Shown here: one piece after another, positions 1 to 6,608 of the stretch
How the letters are laid out: each line of letters opens with the position of its first letter
Position numbering within the stretch: position 1 is the first letter of the stretch
Assembly: GCA_938001995.1 (NCBI GenBank)
Contig: CALLAV010000085.1
Location: 1-11,514, forward strand
Length of the DNA stretch: 11,514 nucleotides
Direction of reading: 5' to 3'
Source of the DNA: an uncultured Amylibacter sp.
Lineage (GTDB): Bacteria; Pseudomonadota; Alphaproteobacteria; Rhodobacterales; Rhodobacteraceae
Translations under genes and position numbers: made by a program
The notes under the pieces: generated by a model
What the model was told of the DNA's origin: nothing
Databases searched by the model: none
The model's input: only the letters and a program-made list of their open reading frames with translations

Positions 1-1052
1 TCACCAGAGGAGTTGAACATGAACACCGCGTTTTCACGGTCAACTTGGCCCGCGATTTCCAGCAAGTATTTTGCGTTGAATCCGATTTCCAAGCGCTCGT
101 CGTTATAAGCAACCGCCAGCTCTTCTTCCGCTGCACCGCTATCAGGCGCGTTCACCGATAGGATCAAACGATCCTCGTCCAATGCCAACTTAACCGCGCG
201 AGACCGCTCAGATGAAACGGTCGAAACGCGATCCACCGCTTTGGCAAATTCTGCCGCGTCCACTTCCAAACGGCGCGTGTTACCTTGCGGAATAACGCGC
301 GTGTAATCAGGGAAGGACCCGTCAATCACTTTGGATGTCAGCGTAATTTCTGGCGTGGCAAATCGGATTTTGGTCTCAGAAACCGACACCGCGATATCCG
401 CATCATCGTCTTCCAACAGCTTGCGCAACTCGCCTACAGTCTTGCGCGGCACAATCACACCCGGCAATCCATCCGCACCCTCTGGCAGGTCCGCATCAAT
501 GCGCGCCAAACGGTGACCGTCCGTCGCCACACAGCGCAGTTTTTGCCCACCGTCGCCATCGGCCGCGTGCATGTAAACGCCGTTCAGATAATACCGCGTT
601 TCCTCTGTGGAAATCGCAAACTTTGATTTATCAAACAGCCGACGCAAAACCGCAGAATTCGCGCTGAAATTGCAGTCATATTCAGACGACGCCATCACAG
701 GGAAATCTTCTTTTGGCAGCGTCGCAAGCGAGAAGTTGGACCGCCCTGCGTTTACTTCCAAACGGCCAGACGCACCATCGTCCACCAATTCAACCATCGC
801 CCCATCAGGCAGCTTGCGCACAATTTCATGCAATGTATGTGCGCCAACCGTCGTCGCACCCGCACGTTCAACCATTGCAGGCGTCTTATCCACCACTTCG
901 ATGTCCAAATCCGTCGCCCGAAAGCTAACGGTCGCGTTTTCCGCTTCGATCAGAACGTTCGCCAGAATCGGGATCGTATTGCGCCGCTCCACAACCGATT
1001 GTGCCTGAGACATAGCTTTCAGCAATGCGCTGCGTTCGATACTGACCTTCAT
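1..1052 (-). CDS. dnaN: DNA polymerase III subunit beta (sliding clamp), 3' end missing
   Basis: This is the ring-shaped clamp that tethers DNA polymerase III to DNA during replication. The minus-strand frame opens with MKVSIERSALLKAMSQAQSV and continues uninterrupted to the window edge for 350 full codons. Typical clamp signatures are visible: ERRNTIPILANV near residues 22-33, RATDLDIE near 45-52, a central CVATDGHRLA segment, and FPDYTRVIP in the third domain. Family members are about 366-375 residues, so only some 20 C-terminal residues lie outside the window. The ATG at 1052 is favoured because AAGGAG lies six bases upstream (1059-1064). It is divergent from the SGNH hydrolase gene. In many bacteria dnaA lies directly upstream of dnaN; here it does not. 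Identification is secure. Confidence 0.97.
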   Translation of the reverse strand, partial: MKVSIERSALLKAMSQAQSVVERRNTIPILANVLIEAENATVSFRATDLDIEVVDKTPAMVERAGATTVGAHTLHEIVRKLPDGAMVELVDDGASGRLEVNAGRSNFSLATLPKEDFPVMASSEYDCNFSANSAVLRRLFDKSKFAISTEETRYYLNGVYMHAADGDGGQKLRCVATDGHRLARIDADLPEGADGLPGVIVPRKTVGELRKLLEDDDADIAVSVSETKIRFATPEITLTSKVIDGSFPDYTRVIPQGNTRRLEVDAAEFAKAVDRVSTVSSERSRAVKLALDEDRLILSVNAPDSGAAEEELAVAYNDERLEIGFNAKYLLEIAGQVDRENAVFMFNSSG

Positions 1053-1095
1053 GTCCCGCTCCTTGGGTTGCCTTTTGGCGATTGTTGGGCCGCAA

Positions 1096-1123
1096 ACTCT
1101 ACCCCAATCAGGGGTAAATTCAA
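1096..1123 (-). promoter_or_regulatory. Candidate dnaN promoter with embedded inverted repeat
   Basis: On the minus strand TTGAAT (1118-1123) and TAGAGT (1096-1101) are separated by 16 bases, a plausible vegetative -35/-10 pair about 45 bases upstream of the dnaN start. The spacer largely coincides with a perfect inverted repeat, TACCCC-AATCA-GGGGTA, at 1100-1116. The repeat could act as an operator or form a small hairpin. The promoter assignment is by eye only; the -10 is a fair match and the -35 moderate. Confidence 0.35.
1100..1116. repeat. Perfect 6-bp inverted repeat between dnaN and the SGNH gene
   Basis: TACCCC-AATCA-GGGGTA: two perfect 6-base arms around a 5-base centre. It lies 48 bases upstream of the dnaN start and overlaps the predicted dnaN promoter. 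No T-run follows on either strand, so it does not look like a terminator. A protein-binding site is the more natural reading, but this is inferred from symmetry alone. Confidence 0.45.
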
Positions 1124-1310
1124 GCCTAGTTTCACAAAGCATGTCAAAGGTTGGAGGGTCAAGCCAAAGCCACGCTCAAAGCCTCAAAATACGGCGATTC
1201 AATCCCTTTTCGCCCCTTGGTTGCTTTTTACTAGCGCAGCCACAGTTTTTTCACATATTCAAGCGATAACGCCCTTAACCAGTATATGCGTCTTCGACCA
1301 AGGATTTCGA

Positions 1311-1994
1311 ATGTTCAGACAGCTTTTCGCCCTTACGGTGCTCGCTTTTGCGGCGTTGGTCGCCGCACCAAGCCTCGCACAAACCAAAGAGCCCCGCATT
1401 TTGGTCATGGGCGACTCAATGTTGGCCGCGCACCGCATATCGGGTCGCGCGGTGTCCCACACTGTAGAACGCGCCACTGGCATCCCTGTAAAAGACAACT
1501 CCGTCCTTGGCGCACGCATCATTTACCGCCTGCCCATCACAGGAAGCATGGGGCTGAACATCGGCAGGCAATATCGCAAAGGCGATTGGGACTGGGTAAT
1601 CATCAACGGTGGTGGCAATGACCTGTGGCTTGGATGCGGATGCAGCCGTTGTGATCGCAAGTTAAACCAACTGGCTGCCAAGAACGGATCGGGTGCGGGT
1701 GAAATTCCAAAACTCATCGCGAAAATTCGCGGAACGGGGGCCAAAGTCATTTACGTCGGCTACTTGCGCAGTCCGGGTGCGGGTTCGCCCATCGAACATT
1801 GCCGCGATGATGGGGACGAGTTGGAACGCCGGGTTAAAGCCTTCGCAGATCGTGTTAAGGGCGTTTACCACGTGTCCTTGCGAGACCTTGTTCCCAACGG
1901 TGATCGCAGTTTTCATGGGGCAGACATGATCCACCCGTCCCTGAAAGGCAGCCGCGCTATCGGCAAACGCATCGCAAAGGTGATCAAACAATAA
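1311..1994 (+). CDS. Exported SGNH/GDSL-family hydrolase
   Basis: Predicted periplasmic or secreted esterase/acylhydrolase of 227 residues; the substrate is unknown. A signal peptide is clear: basic start, hydrophobic residues 5-19, likely cleavage after SLA at 23. SGNH blocks follow in order: GDS at 34-36 (nucleophile Ser36), a block II glycine near 67, GGGND at 100-104 (Asn103), and a C-terminal D-x-x-H (Asp205, His208) followed by PSLKGS. The ATG at 1311 is chosen because it starts the signal peptide and has AAGGA six bases upstream. The frame stays open further upstream to 828, but that part overlaps dnaN and reads as non-coding. Unusual detail: a cysteine cluster CGCSRC at 109-114 just after block III, possibly disulfide-bonded or metal-binding. 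It is divergent from dnaN and co-directional with the next gene after 111 bases. Confidence 0.88.
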   Translation: MFRQLFALTVLAFAALVAAPSLAQTKEPRILVMGDSMLAAHRISGRAVSHTVERATGIPVKDNSVLGARIIYRLPITGSMGLNIGRQYRKGDWDWVIINGGGNDLWLGCGCSRCDRKLNQLAAKNGSGAGEIPKLIAKIRGTGAKVIYVGYLRSPGAGSPIEHCRDDGDELERRVKAFADRVKGVYHVSLRDLVPNGDRSFHGADMIHPSLKGSRAIGKRIAKVIKQ

Positions 1995-2025
1995 AGAGAG
2001 AGAATTGCGCCCAAAGGTAACATCC

Positions 2026-2042
2026 GTCACTGTATCTGTGAT
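2026..2042 (+). promoter_or_regulatory. Dyad motif copy 1, upstream of the cysteine-rich protein gene
   Basis: GTCAC-TGTATCT-GTGAT, an imperfect dyad (TCAC-N7-GTGA core) 63 bases upstream of the ATG at 2106. It matches the minus-strand sequence at 5566-5550 at 15 of 17 positions, in the same orientation relative to the downstream gene. It may be an operator for a shared transcription factor. No convincing -35/-10 pair could be fixed beside this copy. Confidence 0.35.
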
Positions 2043-2105
2043 TGAATTGAACAAAGATACAAGAAACCACACGCCTTTTGACGTGGCTAATTTTGGATAT
2101 ATCTT

Positions 2106-2915
2106 ATGGCCAACACAAACCCTTTTTCCCCACCCACATGCCCGTATTGTTCGGCATCTATAAGTGCGCATCAAATCTTCCAGCCGGGCCATTGTGGATC
2201 ACCCCAATGCCTTGTCGCCCATATCGAAGTAGGTCAGACAAAGCTGCGTGAGCAACGGGCAGATGACTATGCGGACCGCCAAGCCATTGTGCGCAAACAG
2301 GCCAGTGCCGCAATTGCGACTGCTGCCACGCAAACAGACAGTGCCGCAGATGACATGCTTGTGGCCGTTGTTCCTTATCAAAACGAACCACTTGCCCCGT
2401 TGTCCGAAATGGACCGCGAAGCATTTGAAACCCATGTCAGGGCGTCAGCGGCGGCAGCGTATGAACTGGAAGAGGACTCTCCTCTGCTTGCCCATTACCA
2501 ACAAAAACTGACCCCAGAACCTGCCATTGTCGACGCGGGTTGTGCGGCATGCCAAGGGTTCTGTTGCAAACGCGGTGGTGGGGACAACCATGCCTTTATT
2601 GACCGTCAGTCCATCTTTTACATTCGCAAAACCAAACCCGACTTGACCGAAGAGCAAGTCGTCGATCATTTTCTTGACGCGCTGCCAGATCAAAGCGTTA
2701 CGGGCGCTTGCGTGTTCCAAAGCGAAATCGGCTGCACCTTAACGCGCGATTGGCGGGCGGGGCTGTGCAATACTTTTCTTTGTCACGATCTGTTTGCATT
2801 GCACGACGTCACAGGTGGGCGTCTGGATACGCCCGTTGTGATCGCTGGCATCAATGATGATGAAACTGGGTCAACGGCTCTCTATCAACAAGACACACCC
2901 TTTACACCGCTCTAA
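2106..2915 (+). CDS. Cysteine-rich protein: N-terminal zinc-finger-like motif plus YkgJ-type metal-binding domain
   Basis: A 269-residue protein with no signal peptide or membrane segment, so probably cytoplasmic. It has two cysteine regions. Residues 12-35 hold C12-x2-C15, then C30-x4-C35 with nearby histidines, like a small zinc-binding treble or knuckle. Residues 146-226 hold C-x2-C-x3-CC (146, 149, 153, 154), then C202, C210, C221 and C226 in a GC(T)L...RxGLCxxFLC context. This resembles the YkgJ/UPF0153 family, proposed to chelate zinc or iron. An Ala-rich, probably helical linker (about 40-130) joins them. The biochemical role is unknown. The start has only a weak GGA ribosome site nine bases upstream. 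Its TAA stop overlaps the TAG stop of the convergent methyltransferase gene. Confidence 0.75.
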   Translation: MANTNPFSPPTCPYCSASISAHQIFQPGHCGSPQCLVAHIEVGQTKLREQRADDYADRQAIVRKQASAAIATAATQTDSAADDMLVAVVPYQNEPLAPLSEMDREAFETHVRASAAAAYELEEDSPLLAHYQQKLTPEPAIVDAGCAACQGFCCKRGGGDNHAFIDRQSIFYIRKTKPDLTEEQVVDHFLDALPDQSVTGACVFQSEIGCTLTRDWRAGLCNTFLCHDLFALHDVTGGRLDTPVVIAGINDDETGSTALYQQDTPFTPL

Positions 2916-3976
2916 AAACCGAACCCTTTGGCCGCAGAAGACACAAGGATCGGGTCCCAAAGGCTCTGCCCACGTGGGGGAATTTTACCCACAAACGGCC
3001 CTGTCATTTCCGCTGTTTTGCGTAAAATTTCAGCGTCAGAGGCGGAGGAATCCGTCACATAAAGCCACCCACAAACCCGTGCACAGCCGTAGCGTTCAAA
3101 GCGGGTTTCAAACACGCGATACGGCGCAATCACCAGCGTTTTAGGTCGCGCACAGCGCAAAATTTGCGCTTCCAGTTCTTGCAATTGATCATCTTCACGC
3201 ATCGGGCGATAGAAATACAGCACGTCGTAATCGCCATATCCTTCATAGGTGAGGCCATCTGCTTTGAACGCGCTACAGGTTTCAAATCCGCCGCGCCTTA
3301 AAAAGCGTTTGGCGGCCGAAACATATGCAGGATCATATTCCAGCCCGTCGCATTGATCAAAATACCGCGCGGCCATCATCACCTTGAACCCTGTGCCACA
3401 TCCCACATCCAAAAACCGCGTCGGGCTTTTCTTGCCGAGCGCGAGCAACGTGCGATAAGCCGCATGCGCATAGGCCACAAACGTGCTGTTGGGCAGTGTA
3501 ATATCAGCAAAGCATCCATGATCGCGGGCATCTTCGGTCTGAATTTGCGGTTTGAAAATCTCATGTAGCTGATCAAAAACCGCATCGTATTGTCTCATCT
3601 GGGACAGGGTCACTTGATTGGGATCTTCCATCAAAAGACGTTTCTTTTGGGGAATTTGTTCGCGGATCAGCGTTTCAATTTGGGACCACTGGCTAACGGA
3701 GTTGCGCAGATCAAAAACAGAGCGTTCCAGGTTGGCCCACTCCATCATATTCGAGGACGGGTCAGCCCGCATCGCATCTGTCTTCGCCACGCTGACCTTG
3801 GGGATCATTTGCGCCGCCTTGTGGCATAGCGTGGTGATAGCCGCCATGTTGCGCCGCACACGGGATTCATCAAACGCCACGCTGCGCAGTAAATCCTGGG
3901 CTATTTCGCTAACGTGGCGCGACAGTTCTTGGCGTATTTGCGCAATGTCATCACCAAGGACGCTCGGCCCGTGCAT
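2912..3976 (-). CDS. SAM-dependent methyltransferase with a long helical N-terminal region
   Basis: A 354-residue soluble protein. SAM-binding motif I is clear, FLDVGCGTGFKV with the DVGCGTG core at 190-196. It is followed by an acidic motif II (CDGLEYD, Glu213) and a motif IV-like DYDVLYFYRPM, which fits a class I Rossmann-fold methyltransferase. Residues 1 to about 160 lack motifs and look helical and charged; they may bind the substrate or a partner. The substrate is not readable from sequence. The ATG at 3976 shares its A with the TAA of the upstream caspase-like gene (TAATG), so translation is probably coupled. There is no signal peptide, so it acts in the cytoplasm although its operon partner is exported. 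The stop codon overlaps the convergent gene's stop. Confidence 0.82.
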   Translation of the reverse strand: MHGPSVLGDDIAQIRQELSRHVSEIAQDLLRSVAFDESRVRRNMAAITTLCHKAAQMIPKVSVAKTDAMRADPSSNMMEWANLERSVFDLRNSVSQWSQIETLIREQIPQKKRLLMEDPNQVTLSQMRQYDAVFDQLHEIFKPQIQTEDARDHGCFADITLPNSTFVAYAHAAYRTLLALGKKSPTRFLDVGCGTGFKVMMAARYFDQCDGLEYDPAYVSAAKRFLRRGGFETCSAFKADGLTYEGYGDYDVLYFYRPMREDDQLQELEAQILRCARPKTLVIAPYRVFETRFERYGCARVCGWLYVTDSSASDAEILRKTAEMTGPFVGKIPPRGQSLWDPILVSSAAKGFGF

Positions 3977-5460
3977 TAGTCTGACAGACCGTAAGCCGCC
4001 CGAATGCTACGTTGTGTGCCGGGCCCGAAATCACCGTCGATGGTCCCGTTGTAAAACGCATATTGCGACAGCTTGCGTTGCAGTTCTTTGCGGGTTTCCA
4101 CCTTAAACATGGCGGGGCGATCCCGCAGCAATTCAAATACGTCTTTGGACCCTGTCCGCAAAGACCGATACAGATACTCCGCCGCGTCCTTATAGGTCCG
4201 GCCTTCGATCACACCGTCATCAATCAAAGCCGCAACGTTGAACATTGCTTGCGGGTGACGCACATCAGCTGCCTTTTGGAAATACTCCAACCCAAGCGGT
4301 TGGTTTGGGACGATGTTCAATCCACCCTGGTAATAAATGAACCCCAGATCGTTTAGCGCATCTGCAAAACCTTGCTCGGCACTTGCTGTGAACAGCGCAA
4401 ATGCACGGTCCAAGTCTTGGTCGACACCCAAGCCTTTTTCATACAGTTGTGCCAATTCGAACTGCGCTTCGGCACTTCCCGCATCTGCGGCGCGTTGCAA
4501 AAACTTAGCCGCTGTTTTTGGGTCATACCGCGCATCTGCTGCGTTAAGGCGCATATAAGCCATGCCAACCATGGACCGTGTATCGCCTTGATTTGCGAGC
4601 GATGCCAGCTGCACCTCTTGGTTTTCACGCAGGTCTGACCACGCCACCTTTGGATCAGCGCTGGCAACGATAGAACCTTCGGACCCACCCGCAATGTAAA
4701 ACGGCGTACCAGACAGCGACCCGTAAGTGTGCGGCTCTTGCTGGTTGCCCGTTTTGTCCAGAACCTGATCGCGCACTTTGCGGAACATCAGGCTAATTTC
4801 CAAGTTCGGCTTCACCAGATTTTCCATCAACGCAATCGCAAAGGGGCTGTTGTTGCCGGAACCATCCAGTGCCCGCTCACCGTCCCGTGCTGCAAAGGCA
4901 ACCATTGTGCCGCGATCAGGGGAAGGCGGGGCCAAGCCCGTTTGACCAATGGACCGTGTCTGTTCTGCTTCCAGCGCCGTTTGATCCAGCGCCGCCAGAT
5001 CCAGCTCGTCGCCGAATGGATTATCCCGGCAACTGTCCAAAATCACGATCCGCATTTTGCGGGCGTTTTCGACGGATGCTAGAAATTGTTTGAGCGATAC
5101 ACCTTGGCGCTGAATGTCTTTGTTTGATTTTACATCCGCATCAATCGGGATCAGGAAATTCTCACCCTGCACCTCGACACCGTGACCTGCGAAATAGATC
5201 AGCGCCAGATCAGCGGTTTCCGATCGAAAGGAAAACTCATCCACAATCGTGCGCAGCGTTTCACCTTCTACATCCAGTGCGGTTGTCACCTGAAAGCCAA
5301 TCTTGCGCAGTGTTTCGGAAATTCCACGCGCGTCGTTAAGCGTGTTATCCAGCTTCACAACCGTTTTGTAATCGCTCATTCCAATGACAAGCGCGACCCG
5401 ATCCGCAGCCGTTGCCAGCGCGGGAAGAAATGCCAAGAATAATACCAATAGAAAACGCAT
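3976..5460 (-). CDS. Exported caspase-like (peptidase C14) protein with Sel1 repeats and peptidoglycan-binding-like C-terminus
   Basis: A 494-residue predicted periplasmic protein. Domain order: signal peptide 1-19 (cleavage near ATAA), p20-type caspase/metacaspase domain about 20-250, Sel1-like TPR repeats about 295-450, and a peptidoglycan-binding-1-like tail about 455-492 (LQRKL...G-x-IDGDFGPGTQ). The catalytic dyad is intact: His93 in YFAGHGVEV and Cys144 in ILDSCRDNPF. The RVALVIGMSDY strand that opens caspase domains is present. The start at 5460 is chosen because it begins the signal peptide and has AAAGG eight bases upstream. The frame could extend to a TTG at 5547, but that extension covers the promoter. 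It is the first gene of an operon with the methyltransferase. Sel1 repeats usually mediate protein contacts. The cleavage target is unknown; a role in T6SS or envelope stress is inferred from location only. Confidence 0.88.
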   Translation of the reverse strand: MRFLLVLFLAFLPALATAADRVALVIGMSDYKTVVKLDNTLNDARGISETLRKIGFQVTTALDVEGETLRTIVDEFSFRSETADLALIYFAGHGVEVQGENFLIPIDADVKSNKDIQRQGVSLKQFLASVENARKMRIVILDSCRDNPFGDELDLAALDQTALEAEQTRSIGQTGLAPPSPDRGTMVAFAARDGERALDGSGNNSPFAIALMENLVKPNLEISLMFRKVRDQVLDKTGNQQEPHTYGSLSGTPFYIAGGSEGSIVASADPKVAWSDLRENQEVQLASLANQGDTRSMVGMAYMRLNAADARYDPKTAAKFLQRAADAGSAEAQFELAQLYEKGLGVDQDLDRAFALFTASAEQGFADALNDLGFIYYQGGLNIVPNQPLGLEYFQKAADVRHPQAMFNVAALIDDGVIEGRTYKDAAEYLYRSLRTGSKDVFELLRDRPAMFKVETRKELQRKLSQYAFYNGTIDGDFGPGTQRSIRAAYGLSD

Positions 5461-5517
5461 CTGATGTACCTTTGATCCAGTGTTGGATGAAAATTTGTCG
5501 TGTCTGAATTTGTTTCT

Positions 5518-5547
5518 ACTATAGAGCCTAGCATAAAACTGCGTCAA
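5518..5547 (-). promoter_or_regulatory. Candidate promoter of the caspase-methyltransferase operon
   Basis: On the minus strand TTGACG (5542-5547) and TATAGT (5518-5523) are 18 bases apart. Both hexamers match the vegetative consensus at five of six positions. Transcription would start near 5511, giving a leader of about 50 bases before the ATG at 5460. A dyad motif lies immediately upstream of the -35. Confidence 0.55.
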
Positions 5548-5549
5548 AT

Positions 5550-5566
5550 ATCACAGATACGGTGAT
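5550..5566 (-). promoter_or_regulatory. Dyad motif copy 2, abutting the -35 of the caspase operon
   Basis: Minus strand ATCAC-CGTATCT-GTGAT: a perfect 5-base inverted repeat with a 7-base centre, ending two bases upstream of the predicted -35. The second copy is at 2026-2042. Its position suits an activator or a repressor of the caspase operon. It also lies just past the 3' end of the M15 peptidase gene, but it has no T-run and is too weak for a terminator. Confidence 0.42.
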
Positions 5567-5580
5567 CAATTTTACGACAG

Positions 5581-6435
5581 CTAAATCTTACCTTCTTTGC
5601 GCCATTGTTGAAGCATCTGTTTGCTCACCTCAAAATGCATGGAATCCTCGCGGCTGAACCCAGCACCCCAGACCCAGCCTTCTTCACGAAAGAAATCCGC
5701 CAGAATGGTCAGGCCAAGCTGCGTCTTCCCGTCGGCAAAGTTATCAAGCCGTCCGTCAATGTTCAGATCAACGGCCAGCCCAAACGCATGGGTCGAGGTC
5801 CGCCCCCGCGTACCACGAATTTGGCGAACGCACAGCGATCCAGACGTGTTGATCCGCGCGTAAAGATCAGGGTCAACTGATTTCACCTTGGCAAACACCC
5901 GTTTGATGCTGTCCGCCGCAGGTTGCAACATGCGAACCCGAATAGGGCCAACGTTTTCCAACACCAACAACTGCTTCAGTTTTGGATTGGTCATCGGCTC
6001 GCAATTGTCGCTTAACACTTCACGCGGTTTTCCTAGAAACTGTTCCAGAAACGTCGGGCTCGCCACATTGATCCCTGGATTCACCTTGCGGCGGTTCGCG
6101 ATCAAAACGACCTTGGCATAGGCATCCAAAATCGCGTTCGGCCCGTCTTTGACGACAGGTTGGTCAAAATTCTGCGCCGTCGCCCCGCTGTTTCCACCGC
6201 CGCTGGTATCAATGTTCGCCACTTCTTTGCGCAACGCTTCGATCTGCGCTTGCAACCCTTCAACCTGTTGGCGCAATGCTTCGATCTCGATCCGCGCGCC
6301 ACTGTCGATGCCAGGACCACCCGCGGCAACGAAATCGCTAGGCGCACCATCGTCCATAGATTGAACAGCCAGCCAGATCAAAGGCGCGGCCAACAAAACA
6401 ATAGCCCCGATAATAATGTACGGAAGAAAGCGCAT
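5581..6435 (-). CDS. Membrane-anchored M15 (VanY-like) peptidoglycan peptidase, TagX-like candidate
   Basis: A 284-residue protein with one N-terminal membrane segment (about 5-25) lacking an obvious cleavage site. A coiled coil follows (about 48-75, repeating EALRxQVEGLQ), then a periplasmic domain. The C-terminal part matches zinc peptidases of family M15: STHAFGLAVDLN supplies His216 and Asp223, and MHFEVS supplies His267, with Glu269 beside it. M15 enzymes are D,D- or L,D-carboxypeptidases or endopeptidases that trim peptidoglycan stems. TagX of Acinetobacter, a T6SS-linked wall hydrolase, is described as having a VanY-like domain. By analogy this enzyme may open the wall for the secretion apparatus; that is inference. 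The ATG at 6435 begins the membrane segment. It is divergent from the OmpA gene across 173 bases. Confidence 0.82.
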   Translation of the reverse strand: MRFLPYIIIGAIVLLAAPLIWLAVQSMDDGAPSDFVAAGGPGIDSGARIEIEALRQQVEGLQAQIEALRKEVANIDTSGGGNSGATAQNFDQPVVKDGPNAILDAYAKVVLIANRRKVNPGINVASPTFLEQFLGKPREVLSDNCEPMTNPKLKQLLVLENVGPIRVRMLQPAADSIKRVFAKVKSVDPDLYARINTSGSLCVRQIRGTRGRTSTHAFGLAVDLNIDGRLDNFADGKTQLGLTILADFFREEGWVWGAGFSREDSMHFEVSKQMLQQWRKEGKI

Positions 6436-6541
6436 TTATTGATTATTCCCAACGAAATAGGCCCCGACAGAGCATCGGAGCAAAAGAATCACGCTAACTC
6501 TACAAGAAAGTGCGGTTTGGCACAGTATTTCCCCAAATAAA

Positions 6542-6570
6542 TTTGCATAAACCCCCAAGGCGTTTAGAAT
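6542..6570 (+). promoter_or_regulatory. Candidate promoter of the OmpA-kinase operon
   Basis: TTTGCA (6542-6547) and TAGAAT (6565-6570) are separated by 17 bases. The -10 matches the consensus at five of six positions and the -35 at four of six. It lies in the divergent intergenic region about 40 bases upstream of the OmpA-domain gene and would drive that gene and the kinase. Called by eye only. Confidence 0.35.
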
Positions 6571-6608
6571 AACGCACAGAGACTCAGCCAATATTTTGGA
6601 GACTTTTA

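Noticed and set aside
828..1310. In-frame upstream extension of the SGNH hydrolase gene
   Set aside because: It overlaps dnaN in antisense, does not resemble a protein domain, and would bury the clear signal peptide. The ATG at 1311 has its own ribosome site.
1053..1310. Replication origin upstream of dnaN
   Set aside because: Only one poor DnaA-box-like string (TTTTTCACA, near 1247-1255) and no cluster or AT-rich repeat array.
4353..5093. Long open frames on both strands inside the caspase-like gene
   Set aside because: They lack ribosome sites and recognisable domains. The intact caspase/Sel1 protein accounts for the coding signal.
5461..5547. Longer N-terminus for the caspase-like protein from a TTG at 5547
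   Set aside because: It would place about 29 charged residues before the signal peptide and overlap a good promoter. The ATG at 5460 has a ribosome site.
6510..6523. GTGC-N6-GCAC inverted repeat in the OmpA/M15 divergent region
   Set aside because: The arms are only four bases with no second copy, as expected by chance in 11 kb.
6517..6533. Sigma-54 promoter (TTGGCAC-N5-TTCC) before the OmpA-domain gene
   Set aside because: The -24 element fits but the essential GC of the -12 element is CC, and a sigma-70-like pair lies closer to the gene.
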